Shown here one piece after another: positions 54,004 to 64,000 of a stretch of 64,000 nucleotides of DNA. The position numbers were made by a program, and so were the translations under genes. The notes beneath the pieces were generated by a model. That model had not been told where the DNA came from, did not search any database, and saw only the letters and a program-made list of their open reading frames with translations. The stretch is taken from NCBI GenBank assembly GCA_023053545.1, contig JAKZAN010000001.1, positions 11,238,024 through 11,302,023 of the forward strand. The letters are read 5' to 3'. Within the stretch, counting starts at the first letter, position 1. Every line of letters starts with the position of its first letter. The stretch comes from Lepidurus packardi (Eukaryota; Arthropoda; Branchiopoda; Notostraca; Triopsidae).

Positions 54004-54107
54004 GTTGTTGTTGATCTGTTTTTCGTCAAAACTTGCCATCTGACGGGCACATTATCGACTATTTCTGATCATTTAATATTTCTTTTTATAAAGGTTATTA
54101 TTAGCTA
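54004..54107 (-). mobile_element. LINE 3'-terminal fragment
   Basis: About 100 bp of the same LINE 3' UTR as at 17.25 kb (TTGTTGTTGATCTGTTTTTCGTC ... GGTTATTATTA), again ending in the CAACAACAA motif. It is a heavily 5'-truncated copy. Confidence 0.8.
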
Positions 54108-54369
54108 TGCAAGCAGCATAGCTTATTCTATCGTTTTCCGGGCCAGAAGCGTGCCACCACCCAGTGGGTGGTTTGGCACAGCAAGCTTCCCGTAAGCGCT
54201 GTGCATTTCGTGGGGGATTTCGCGGGGAGTTGGATAAGCATTCAACGTAGATGGGTCAACGATACATAACACGTTCCACATACCAGCAAACAAAATGTTT
54301 GATGCGAACTCCAGCCTTTCTAACTTTCTAGCTTTGCAATTTCAAGTAAATAGTGAGTTAATTTATGAA

Positions 54370-55230
54370 ATGCCGTGATGTTCAACTTTTCATAGTAGAC
54401 GAAATTTCCATGGTAGGCATCAAGGTCAAACCATGGAAAAAGTCATAGTCAACTTAAACAAAGCTCCCCCAAACACGCACTACGTTGCACTAAGTAGAGC
54501 CAAAACACTAGAAGGGCTGTATATAGAAGACCTAAACGAGTCAAATATTAAAGTTTCCAATGATGTCAAAAAAGAAATGCAACGACTACGTAGAAACCCA
54601 CAGGACTTATAAGCACAGCTTATCCTTAACAGCTTATCCTACCTTACAGCATTTCTTAATATTACCACTCTTTACAACAAAATTTCTAATATTACTTCAG
54701 ATTACTTCCTTCAAGCACTACCTTCGCCTTATGCGAAACGACATTGTCTAATATACATCAAAATACCGATTTTGGACATTCCACACTTCCAACATACATA
54801 GCATGGACGACGCTCCAACACCGTCACCTTACGGTATTGGAATATATACAAGACAAGACGCAGTCTTCTCAAATATAGCATCGACAAACTGTCTAGAGCT
54901 GTGCAGCACATACATAACAAAGCAATCTTTATACATTTACGCTCTGTATAGACACCATTCAGATAGCATGGATGACTTTTATGACACCTTACACCACTTC
55001 GTTCAAAGTATACAACATTCTACCGACATAATTTTGTTAATGGGTGACTTTAATATAGATATACATAACAAACTACACGAGAAAAAAATAAAAACAATAG
55101 AATCTATACTAAAACCACTAAACCTAAAACAACACATAACACACAACAGACTGCCACTCAACATTAGATCTTATCAAAGCATCATTTACATTTCACATCA
55201 TATTACATTTCAATACTCAAACACATAACT
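54370..55230 (+). mobile_element. Helentron-like remnant: PIF1-type helicase pieces plus endonuclease
   Basis: At about 54383 the frame reads LFIVDEISMVG, the PIF1 Walker-B motif. It is followed at once by QGQTMEKVIVNLNKAP and THYVALSRAKTLEGLYIEDL, the final helicase motif. The helicase middle is thus deleted. Downstream, across stops, 54803-55228 encodes an endonuclease/exonuclease-like fragment (IYTRQDAVF ... YALYRHHSDSMDDFYDTL ... DIILLMGDFNIDIHNKL). A helicase followed by an APE-like endonuclease is the hallmark of Helentrons (Helitron2 group). Frameshifts and stops show it is dead. Confidence 0.65.
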
Positions 55231-55990
55231 CGTAAGCAACACAAAGTTAAGTGTCACATACTCTTAGCTACCATACACTTCCATCCATCAATGTTAAACA
55301 AATCACACCAATCCATTATTTACATTCACGCTTCCACTTTACAACCCTACAACCCTACTCCCAACATTTCCTTTCCGCGAATTTCGATTCCATTTGGGCC
55401 ATCTACCGTGTGACGCATAACACATTCACATGCATACAAAATAAACCTAACAACTACCCGTTTGTCGGAATTTATTCCGTCAACGTTGATTGCGACCTTA
55501 TTTGACCTTTGGTATTGATTGTTGACCATTCTGAACCGATTAGTTCGGTCCTCTGAAACCTTGTATGCACTTTTGCCCTTTACCTTCTGACCTAAAAATG
55601 ATCCTTTTCTCGTTTGTGACTAAACCTACTTCTAAGAAAACGCTTTCATTTCGCCTTTGCCGCTTGCTCTTTCCTTCAACGTTTGTTTCTTCCACTAGTT
55701 CTCTGCACTATATAGTTCTCTGTGTTAACGCTCAAGAGGTCAGTCAGAAAAACGCACGAAGCAAAATATACAACGCGTCAAGCTCAAGTGACTTGTTTTG
55801 CAATGAGTGGTCTTATGGACCATAACAGTTCATTAGGCTATTCAAATAGTGAAAACAAATGTTCTAAATCACTATCTCTCTGTTAAGTAACGGACAAAGC
55901 CGCCTTTCCCCAAAAAACACAACGCAGGACCTTAAGGCAAGCTCATACTAAGCTTCGCCAACCATTCCCAGCCATCCTCCCCCCTTTACT
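55231..55990. other. intergenic, unassigned
   Basis: Only short frames without domains. It may be further degraded mobile DNA. Confidence 0.4.
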
Positions 55991-57333
55991 GACACATATT
56001 GTACACCGTTCACGGTAAGAAAAAGGAAAAAGAGAGACAAACAAATCGAGAGGAAAGGCAACAAGACGAAGGAGAAGCCAGGAGATGAAAAAGAGACAGC
56101 TGATTTGATGAACTGGGTAGGAGGATTGGTCAGAAAAATAATTTCAGTAGTTTTAACAGGAGGGAAATGGGCAGAAATATGCAAGGAAGCAAAAAATTGT
56201 ATTAGGAATGGAAGCTTTATACAACAAATATTAACACGGATTGCGAGGGCATAAACATTTTATTTTGGAATGCCAGGAGCATAAGGACCAACGTAGATTC
56301 TTTAACAGCCTGTTTAAGTGATTTAAAAAAGAGAATAGATGTTATTTTTATTTGTGAAACATGGCTAAAAGAAGGGGTGAAAATTAATGTGAGGTTACGA
56401 GGAATATAGAGTCGACAGAAAGGGAGACAGAGGGGGAGGAGTCCTATTCTGGGTTAAAGAAGGTATTCAGTGGGATAAAATAAATATCAAAAGATAAAAA
56501 AACACTGAATCACAATAGCAGAATATCAACATTATATGGGAGAAATGGGGAAAGGAAACAGTTTTTTGTTAATGGGAGATTTCAATTCTCACCACAGCAT
56601 GTGGGGTAGCCGAATATCGGATAGGAGAGGAAGAATCCTTTTTGGTTTTCCAGAGGAATGGGAGGAGCTCAAATTAGTAACAGAAAAAGGAAGTGAGAAA
56701 TATATTGGAGGAAACGGGAGAAACTCCACACTAGATCTAACTTTCGCGACACCAGATTTAGTAACAAAAACAACGGCCAGAAACGGGGCACCTTTACTTG
56801 GCGACCATTTACCGCAGTTAGTTCAGATTCAAGAAAAATGAGTCACAACATACGAAACCAATACATATAAATGGATTTTTCAAAAGGCAAATTGGCAAAG
56901 TTTAGTAGAAGAACTGAAGGGAACACACAGATATTTCTGCCAGAGTTGCTAGGGCGAAACAAGCGAGTTCTGACGTCATCAATTCCCAAAATTCTAAAGC
57001 AATGATATTACAAATCTTTGAAATAAGCTGAGGATAATTCTTTAAATTTAAGCTTCATACGATATTATAATATTTCCGAATAAAAGTGCCTTAATTGTGC
57101 TAATAAAAAGCCATTGTAGTCATGTTAGCCTATAAAGTTGGGAGAAGAGGCTTGGAAAGCTTACATTCCTATGAATTTGGCTTTCCCCAACTAAATTTCA
57201 CATGTACGAGAATTGTAACGTTTAAAGGAAGGTAACAAGTAGTAAAATTTGTTAATAGGGTAGTCTCTTTTATAGCCTTATCCGTACTACTTTGTTCATA
57301 CGACGTTCGTTCCTTTCAGCCCCACCCCTGCCT
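55990..57333 (+). mobile_element. LINE endonuclease fragment, inverted copy of 23.9-25.3 kb
   Basis: Plus strand. Near 56240-56400 the start of the endonuclease is visible (INILFWNARSIRTNVDSL ... IDVIFICETWLKEG), with a stop after it. 56536-56841 encodes the same 101 residues as 24710-24405. The 5' part near 56.0-56.2 kb is more diverged from its partner than the rest. Confidence 0.85.
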
Positions 57334-58718
57334 CTGAATTTTCGTCACGCAGCATATACCCGAAAATCTTTTTCATTACAAAAGACTCGCAAAGGATGAA
57401 GGAATGGCTTACACATAACAATATCTGAGATTTATCATCTAATTGTCCTAATCTTTCACATAAGTATAAAATAATCTTAAAAAACTTTTACAAATGGTAC
57501 CCAAGTACCCACTTTTTTTTAAAAAAGATATACAAAGTTTTCGTATGGAAGTTTCTATACGACTTGCGTAAATCCTGTCTTTCCCCTTGAAGCCGAAGGC
57601 AATACCTAGTTCTACCGTGTAAAAGTCCAAAAGCAACACGATCGATAACACGAAGGCAAGGGAATACAAACATTCTCTCGTCTCGTTCTGTTCAGTTTCA
57701 AACTTGGTAGCCAAGTCTACAGTTAGACGTGAACAAACAACAAAATTCTAACGTGTAAAAGTCGAAAAGCAACAATGATCGATAACCCGAAGGCAATTCA
57801 AGACAATATAAGGCATTCTCTCATCTCGTTCTGTTCAGTTTCAAACTGTGTAGTCAAGTGGACAGTTAGACGTGAACCCAACTCCTCTGCAATAGTTAGA
57901 CGTGAAAAAACTCCTATGGATTCTAAGGTATAGTTAATTCCAAACCTTTCTTAGATATATACTTACTTATGTCTTATTATATGAAGCTTAACATCTTATT
58001 ACGTGAACTAGAACGGAAGATTTGTCTAAAATCAACAATGGCAAGGCAACCCAAGAACTCTGAGCAGATGAATCCCAGAATCACAAGAGGACGCATTCCG
58101 TGATAAGATGTACTCCGCTCATCCACCTTAAATTCGTTGTTGTTGGAAGTTTTGGAGATTTGGAAGGTTCTGTGTCTTCTGATGTGGAGCTGTCGATCCA
58201 GTTGGTCCCGGTCGAAGAGATCGAAGTTCGCCGTCCCGACCCATGCAACGCTGCTGCGAAAACGTCGTTTACTTGCTTAAAGGACTCACAAACCGGACAT
58301 TTCTTTTCATAATACGCTTCTTGCAAGCCTTTCGTGTAATTCTCTAGTATGTTGAAATCGTGGTGTGGACCTCGTTGTGGACGAGTTGTGGACCTCATCC
58401 AGGACTAGAAACCCCCTGCTGAAGCCAATGAACGACGGTTTGGAATGCACTCAACAAGACCAATATGAAAAGTAAGCTCTCGATTTATTTCTAACCGTTT
58501 CATTAGTACAATTATTATTTTTTAGAGTTTTAACGCAATAAAGTATTAACTTGTATCTCCCAACAGGTATTGGTCGCCTGCAAGAGACTCCAAACTACCC
58601 AGGGAAAGTATCCGACGCCTCGCCCTAAGGCGCTGAAGAAGCCTGTGTCAACTGCCTCGTCAACCCCTGCGATAAGCTTAGATGATCTACACGATTTACG
58701 TCCCAGCAAGAACTCCAT
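57334..58718 (-). repeat. inverted copy of left repeat arm
   Basis: The reverse complement of 22523-23912, including both 140-bp tandem units. It has an identical 88-codon frame (57714-57448 versus 23532-23798) and the CPVCES module (58398-58081). With the adjacent LINE piece it forms a block of about 2.7 kb shared in inverse orientation with 22.5-25.2 kb. Confidence 0.9.
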
Positions 58719-59535
58719 TGACTCTGATATTGGTATTGACCGGTTAGTACCCGCATATTACTCTTCTAAACCAAAAAAGAAGCTTAATACCTTTCTAATT
58801 TATGTTTGTTTTCTTTAATTTCCATAGTTGTCAAAGCGCATTGGGGTTCAACATCACCAAATCTTATTTCAAGACGAGGTCCACACCGGATCTCGACAAC
58901 CTGCTTCAAGATCGACAACCTGCTTCACAGATCTGCTTCAAGACCGAGTACCCACGACCAACCTACCCAAGATACTACCCATATTACTGCGCATTCCACC
59001 TTCCCAAGCTTAGAGAGCTTATCGAGAGCTTACTTTTCTTGTTGTTCCTGTTGAGTTCATTCCAAACCGTCCTTCAGATTGGCTTCGGTAGGGGTTCCTA
59101 GTCATGGACGAAGCTCACGTCTCGTCCACAACGAGGTCCACACCACGATTTCAACATACTAGAGAATTACAGGAAAGGCTTGCAAGAAGCGTATCATGAA
59201 AAGAAATGTCCGGTTTGTGAGTCGATAAAGCAAGTAGACGACGTTTTCGCAGCAGCGTTGCATGGGTCGGGACGGCGAACTTCGATCTCTTCGACCGGGA
59301 CCAACTGGATCGACAGCTCCACATCAGAAGACACCGAACTTTACAAACCTCCAACAATTCCAACAACAACGAATTTAAGGTGGATGAGCCGAGTACATCT
59401 TATCATGGAATGCCTCCTCTTGTGATTCTGGGAATCATCTGCTCAGAGTTCTTGGGTTGCCTGGCCATTGTTGTTTTCAGACAAATCTTCCGTTCTAGTT
59501 CACGTAATAAGATGTTAAGCTTCATATAATTTCAA
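58719..59535 (+). repeat. repeat-module middle and plus-oriented CPVCES module
   Basis: Continues the unit as at 26.6-27.0 kb, with local differences (several short internal direct repeats of TGCTTCA(A/C)A). It is followed at about 59110-59425 by the plus-strand module (KKCPVCESIKQVDDVFAAALHGSG). It breaks off near 59535. Confidence 0.75.
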
Positions 59536-60345
59536 TTTTCCGGGTTCAATTTTCCCTAATACATTTTCCATGTTAAAGGTTACTCCGATCTGTTCTACTC
59601 TTCTCCTCCATTTTTCCCTTTCGTATCCGTATGATGAGCAATTTTTTTTTCAGTGGTTTATTTACAAATTGTAAAGCTTCCAAAACTGAATACAGTTCTG
59701 CTGCCATTACCGACGTTTTTATTCGGTAGAGCGAGAGCCACCATCTTGTCTCCGTACTCCACATATATCCCTGCTCCCAAAGTCCAAAGCGTGACTTCCG
59801 TCCCAGATCAAGAACGAGACCTGGATCAAGCTGTAGAGATAGCATGTGGTCCCCTGTCACTGCCAGTTAGGCAAAGTATCGCCATTGAACCGAAAAAGAG
59901 CATTCAACAGCTAATACTGGGCAAAAATGAGTTTTTCTGGAATTTTTTGCAATTTAAAAAAAAAAAAAAATTAAAGCGTTATTCGGTTTGTAAACCAAAG
60001 TCACGTGGTTCCTGCCTTTCTAATTCGCACCCGCTTTTACTTGTGATATGTGGATCTCAATTTCAATTTCATTACAAGTTTCGTGTATTGGATGGACCGT
60101 TCTGTTTTAAGTATATTCACGATTAAACATAGTTAGCTTGGTATTATTATGGTATTTTATTTACCTTTCCCTTGATCACCGTCACCCTAATATGAAACAA
60201 CGAGCAAAGGAGTCAGGATTGGTGAGATCACAGGAGTAAGAGGCAGAGCGCAAGTTGTTTTTAAAACCCAAAAAATTAATAACTAAAATTAATACTAAAT
60301 TTTAAAAACGATACATGGGGATAATGCTAATGCAATAGTAGCACA
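59536..60345. repeat. mosaic of LINE and repeat-tail fragments
   Basis: 59545-59785 holds two short pieces of the minus-strand LINE (as at 17.5 kb and 21.85 kb). 59786-60180 matches the tail at 27442-27835. 60180-60345 matches 27838-27856 joined to 28690-28840, without the 838-bp segment. Confidence 0.7.
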
Positions 60346-60740
60346 GGAATTGACGTTTTGTGTTCTGGCTCGCTTAGGACCGGAGGAAGGTTTGTTGTAA
60401 TGGGTTGTTGTAGGACTGGTGATGTAATCTGAGGTGAAGTAACGGGCGTTGGTTGTTTAACTACTGATACTGGTTGTGGCATTGGAATATATTCGTCCTC
60501 TTCTTCAGGATCAGGAAGGGCTAGTTCTAGGCCTGTTTGAGAGCGTCTTAATCTCTTCTGGTTCCACTGGCACGTCATCTAGGCGTTGTTGTTGAGGTAA
60601 AGCTCTTAAAACGCTGTAACTATAGAAAACATAACAATAGATAACTATAGAAAACAATAACAAAACTGAATTACATTAAAGTTACACGAAAGAACGGCGT
60701 TAAGCTTGCAGATAAAGACAGTTTACCCTCGATTATCTGC
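60346..60740 (-). other. Pro/acidic-rich ORF fragment, unassigned
   Basis: A minus-strand frame of about 83 codons (60578-60327) reads RRSQTGLELALPDPEEEDEYIPMPQP. Its composition resembles the tail of a retrotransposon pol, but no catalytic motif is present. I cannot assign it. Confidence 0.3.
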
Positions 60741-60743
60741 ACA

Positions 60744-61736
60744 GTGGAGCTGTCGATCCAGTTGGTCCCGGTCGAAGAGATCGAAGTTCGCCGTCCCGAC
60801 CCATGCAACGCTGCTGCGAAAACGTCGTTTACTTGCTTTATCGACTCACAAACCGGACATTTCTTTTCATAATACGCTTCTTGTAAGCCTTTCGTGTAAT
60901 TCTCTAGTGTGTCAAAACCGTGTCGTGGACCTCGTTATGGACGAGGTGTGGACCTCGTCCAGGACTAGGAACCCCTACCGAAGACAATCTGAACGACGGT
61001 TTGGAATGCACTCAACAAGACCAACATGAAAAGTAAGCTCTCGATTTATTTCTAACCGTTTCATTAGTACTATTATTATTATCTAGAGTTTTAACGCAAA
61101 AAATTATTAACTTGTATCTCCCAACAGATATTGGTCGCCTGCAAAAGTACCTAAAGACTCCAAAGTACCCAGGGAAAGTATCCGACGCCTCACCCTAAGA
61201 CGCTGAAGAAGCCTGTGTCAACTGCCTCGTCAACCCCTGCGATAAGCCTAGATGATCCACACGATTTACGTCCCAGCAAGAACTTCATTGACTCTGATAT
61301 TGGTATTGACCGGTTAGTACCCGCATATTACTCTTTTAAACCAAAAAAGAAGCTTAATACCTTTCTAATTTATATTTTTTTCTTTCCATTTCACCTCAGT
61401 CAATACTTCCGAACCTGGTTCGAATAGTGGTATTTCTTCACAAAAGCTGTCTCTGCCGATGCCATTCCTCGTCAAACCGGAGTGATTCCCAAGATTCCCC
61501 AACAACCTGCTTCAAGATCGAGTACCCACGACCAACCTACCCAAGATACTACCCTTATTACCGCGCATTCCGCCTTCCCAAGCAATCCAAAGTTTACCGA
61601 CTGAGTCCAACACAGTTTCTTAAGCAGTACTGAGACGCGAATCCAAATTTAATGGGACAGGGTCGACCTACTAACCAAAGAGAAGCGTTTGTACAAAGAT
61701 CAGTTTGAGTCACTCGAAAAGGATTTCGACACACTA
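60744..61736. repeat. minus-oriented module plus middle segment
   Basis: Near-identical to 26023-27004 and in the same orientation. It starts inside the module (GTGGAGCTGTCGATCC). The exon-like pieces and the CCAACAG acceptor are conserved. Confidence 0.85.
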
Positions 61737-62300
61737 GAGAATTCGACACACTAGAGAAGCGTATTATGAAAAGAAATAAAGCAAGTAAACGACGTTTTCG
61801 CAGCAGCGTTGCATGGGTCGGGACGGAGAACTTTGATCTCTTCGACCGGGACCAACTGGATCGACAGCTCCACATCAGAAGACATTTAACCTTACAAACC
61901 TCCAACAATTCCAACAAAAACGAAGTTAAGGTACATGAGCCGTGGACATCTTATCATGGCATGCCTCCCCTTGGTACTGCACTTTTCAAAGAAGGCAGTA
62001 CTGACAACGATCCAGATTCCTTCGCTTCCTCCACGCAGATGATGTACCAACCTGGACCTTCCACTGATAACGCGAGAATCCCTTCTATGACCCAGAAACC
62101 TTCGGTGGTTATTGGAATGCGCCATATGCTCTCCAAATCTAGGAAGTCCAAAGCGTGTACTACCGTCCCAGATCAAGAACGAAACCTGGATCAAGCTGTA
62201 GAGATGGCATGTGGTAAAAGCTTCATTTTCATAATTTCCAGTACATTTTTAGTTTGTTTACTCGATTTCGTGGTCTAGAGTGCACACTCCTGGAAGTTAT
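61737..62300 (+). repeat. plus-oriented shortened module plus tail ORF
   Basis: Near-identical to 27005-27500, with the open frame at 61766-62278 (170 codons). From 62216 it joins sequence like 29075-29150, showing a different breakpoint from the first copy. Confidence 0.85.
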
Positions 62301-63690
62301 CACTCGTTCATGGGCAAGGGGCGTGGTCGCAGCCATTTGGGGCTTTCCTGGATGCGTCCAACCCAGGAATGTCCATTCGCATTTGGCTGCGAGTGTAGAT
62401 AACCCTGTTGGATAGATAGATAACTCCAAAACCCTGTCCTCCGTGATGAGAAAAGATGTTAAGTTTTTAAGATCATTGCGTCAAAGTTAATGGCCGAGCA
62501 ATTAAGCCTTTATTGTCCAGGACACTTGCTGCATTTTTCCCTAGTCATGGTTTACTTTGTGGGTAGTAATTTAGTTTATTGAATTTAATAATGGTGCATT
62601 GTAAGTGTGAATATACTTTGTATGTTGTCAATACCTCCCATCGTGGAACTTTATAGTAAAACAATGCAAATCCTTGCCTTAAATTGATAAAAACCCATTT
62701 ATTCTGGTTACTAGCAGTCTATTTTAGTGAATTTGTACCTTAGGTCAGTAAAAATACCCGTTAAAAGCTGAAATTTTGATAATTAACTGTTCAACTTAAT
62801 GTGAATTCAAATTTACCGCCAAAAGTATCCCGCCCAAAATCCCTAAAATGACGCTAGGCCGGAGTAACGCGTCAAGTTCGGCCAAGTGGAAGTTATTAGC
62901 GATCAACAGGTAATGGGCAGATAGTGGGGTCTGTAATCCATAACTGTATTTTTCTATTCAATGTTCACGGTTATCATGCTAAAATCTACGTAAATTATCA
63001 CACCGCAAAGAGTTTTGTCAATGTCATTTAGCAACTTAGCCAATAAATTAATATTGCCACGTCACTAACTAACAGCTAGTTGGATTTTGCAATGACGTGG
63101 TCTTTCACGGGGCACTGATCTTGCTAGGAAACATAAAGACTAAGGTTGAGGTCGCTAACAGAATCTGTATTCGCTACTGGCATACAATCCCCACTCAGAG
63201 TTACATTTCAGTAGGTTGGTTTGGTTTTCTTCTGTGTGAGTAGGATCAACAGATGAAACAAGTTCAACGGAAATAACAGGTTCAACGGGTTCAACTGGTA
63301 TAACAGGTATAAGCGGGTCATCGATTTCTATTTCTGATTCCATTTCAAGGTTTGATGACGTCAGCAGTGCGATGGAAAGGGTTGAGGACGTGTTCGGGAT
63401 TGAAGATGAAGGAGCAAAATGAAATGAACAAACTGGAGTCTGATTGCAATGTAACCAAAAGAGTAACGAAATCAACACAACACAATGTAACGATGTCAAC
63501 ACGAATTAGAACACAAAGTTTCAAGAGTCTTCTGCCTAAATAGGCGGTGAGAAGACTTTTGTTACATGGTTGGAAGGTGGTGAGAAGTTCGATTTGTAAC
63601 AATATTGCATAAAGAAGGCACTGACACTTTTGATTAAATAAGTTTAGTTTGTAATTTGGGGTGTTTGGGAACTACACAGTTGAGATCTAA
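62301..63690. other. intergenic; small minus-strand ORF
   Basis: A minus-strand frame (63502-63155) encodes a Pro/Val repeat (IPVIPVEPVEPVISVEL) after a possible Met at about 63341. No domain, and coding status is doubtful. The rest has no recognised feature. Confidence 0.35.
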
Positions 63691-63705
63691 ACACATCCAG
63701 CACGT

Positions 63706-64000
63706 TCAACTGCTCAGGCCGAACACCCTTTCTCTCATCTTTTCCATGTGTTGTTTAAATTGTAGTTCCTTGTCTGTTCCAAAGTAATCCCAAAAAATTT
63801 TCCTTGAAATTTTCCTCAAAAATTTTACTTTTCTTGATGTCGTCGCACCTATTCTGACTTCCATTGTCCTGTTCGTAAGCAAGTCCTGTACAATCTGTGT
63901 GTTCCCTTCAGTTCTTCTACTAAACTTTGCCAATTTGCCTTTTGAAAAATCCATTTATATGTATTGGTTTCGTATGTTGTGACTCATTTTTCTTGAATCT
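63706..64000 (-). mobile_element. LINE fragment running off the window end
   Basis: A minus-strand frame (63954-63706, MDFSKGKLAKFSRRTEG...) corresponds to the segment just downstream of the LINE endonuclease (compare 56870-56935). It continues the same family past the window edge (TGACTCATTTTTCTTGAATCT, as at 24400). Confidence 0.8.

Overview
This is a eukaryotic nuclear window, almost certainly from an animal and most likely an arthropod. The genes have many short GT-AG introns (mostly about 45-100 bp). The protein set is metazoan: DDB1, ASTE1, RTF1, MRPL14, PTK7/off-track with seven Ig domains, an SLC7 transporter, PINX1 and an mpaB/rubber-oxygenase-like protein. A mag-type Ty3/gypsy element is primed by a tRNA-Ser-like end. 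A short secreted protein at 35.9 kb resembles an uncharacterised arthropod family. I cannot name the species.

Layout. 1-7.0 kb is a tRNA-Pro array, including a tandem 174-bp amplification, split by a 4.77-kb DNA transposon (915-5679). That transposon has 17-bp terminal inverted repeats (TIRs), an 8-bp target-site duplication (TSD), internal GTTAAAC minisatellites and a three-ORF transposase-like gene on the minus strand. 7.1-9.3 kb holds nine exons of the C-terminal half of DDB1. 9.7 kb carries an M20-peptidase (PM20D1-like) remnant. 10.0-12.3 kb is asteroid/ASTE1 (-). 13.2-14.6 kb has exon-like pieces that may be CFAP91-like. 14.7-16.0 kb is an intronless mpaB-family gene (-).

17.2-35.1 kb is a nest of mobile DNA: a LINE interrupted by a hAT element, a long inverted-repeat complex, a small hairpin MITE-like element, an apparently intact gypsy element with identical LTRs, an FBXO30-like fragment and a second LINE fragment that preserves the empty hAT site. 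35.9-53.7 kb is gene-dense: secreted protein (+), RTF1 (+), tRNA-Glu, MRPL14 (+), PTK7 (-), SLC7 transporter (-) and PINX1 (-). 54.0-64 kb is again mobile DNA: a Helentron-like remnant, an inverted copy of the 22.5-25.2 kb block, and more copies of the inverted-repeat module.

The strongest candidate for something undescribed is the transposon at 915-5679. Its first ORF (zinc finger) ends at a canonical -1 frameshift heptamer (G GGT TTT). Five nucleotides later comes a strong stem-loop. The -1 frame leads directly into the second ORF, which holds the first two acidic residues of an RNase-H-like core. A 62-bp intron then joins in phase to the third ORF, which holds the likely catalytic Glu. This is read from one sequence and needs comparison with other copies.
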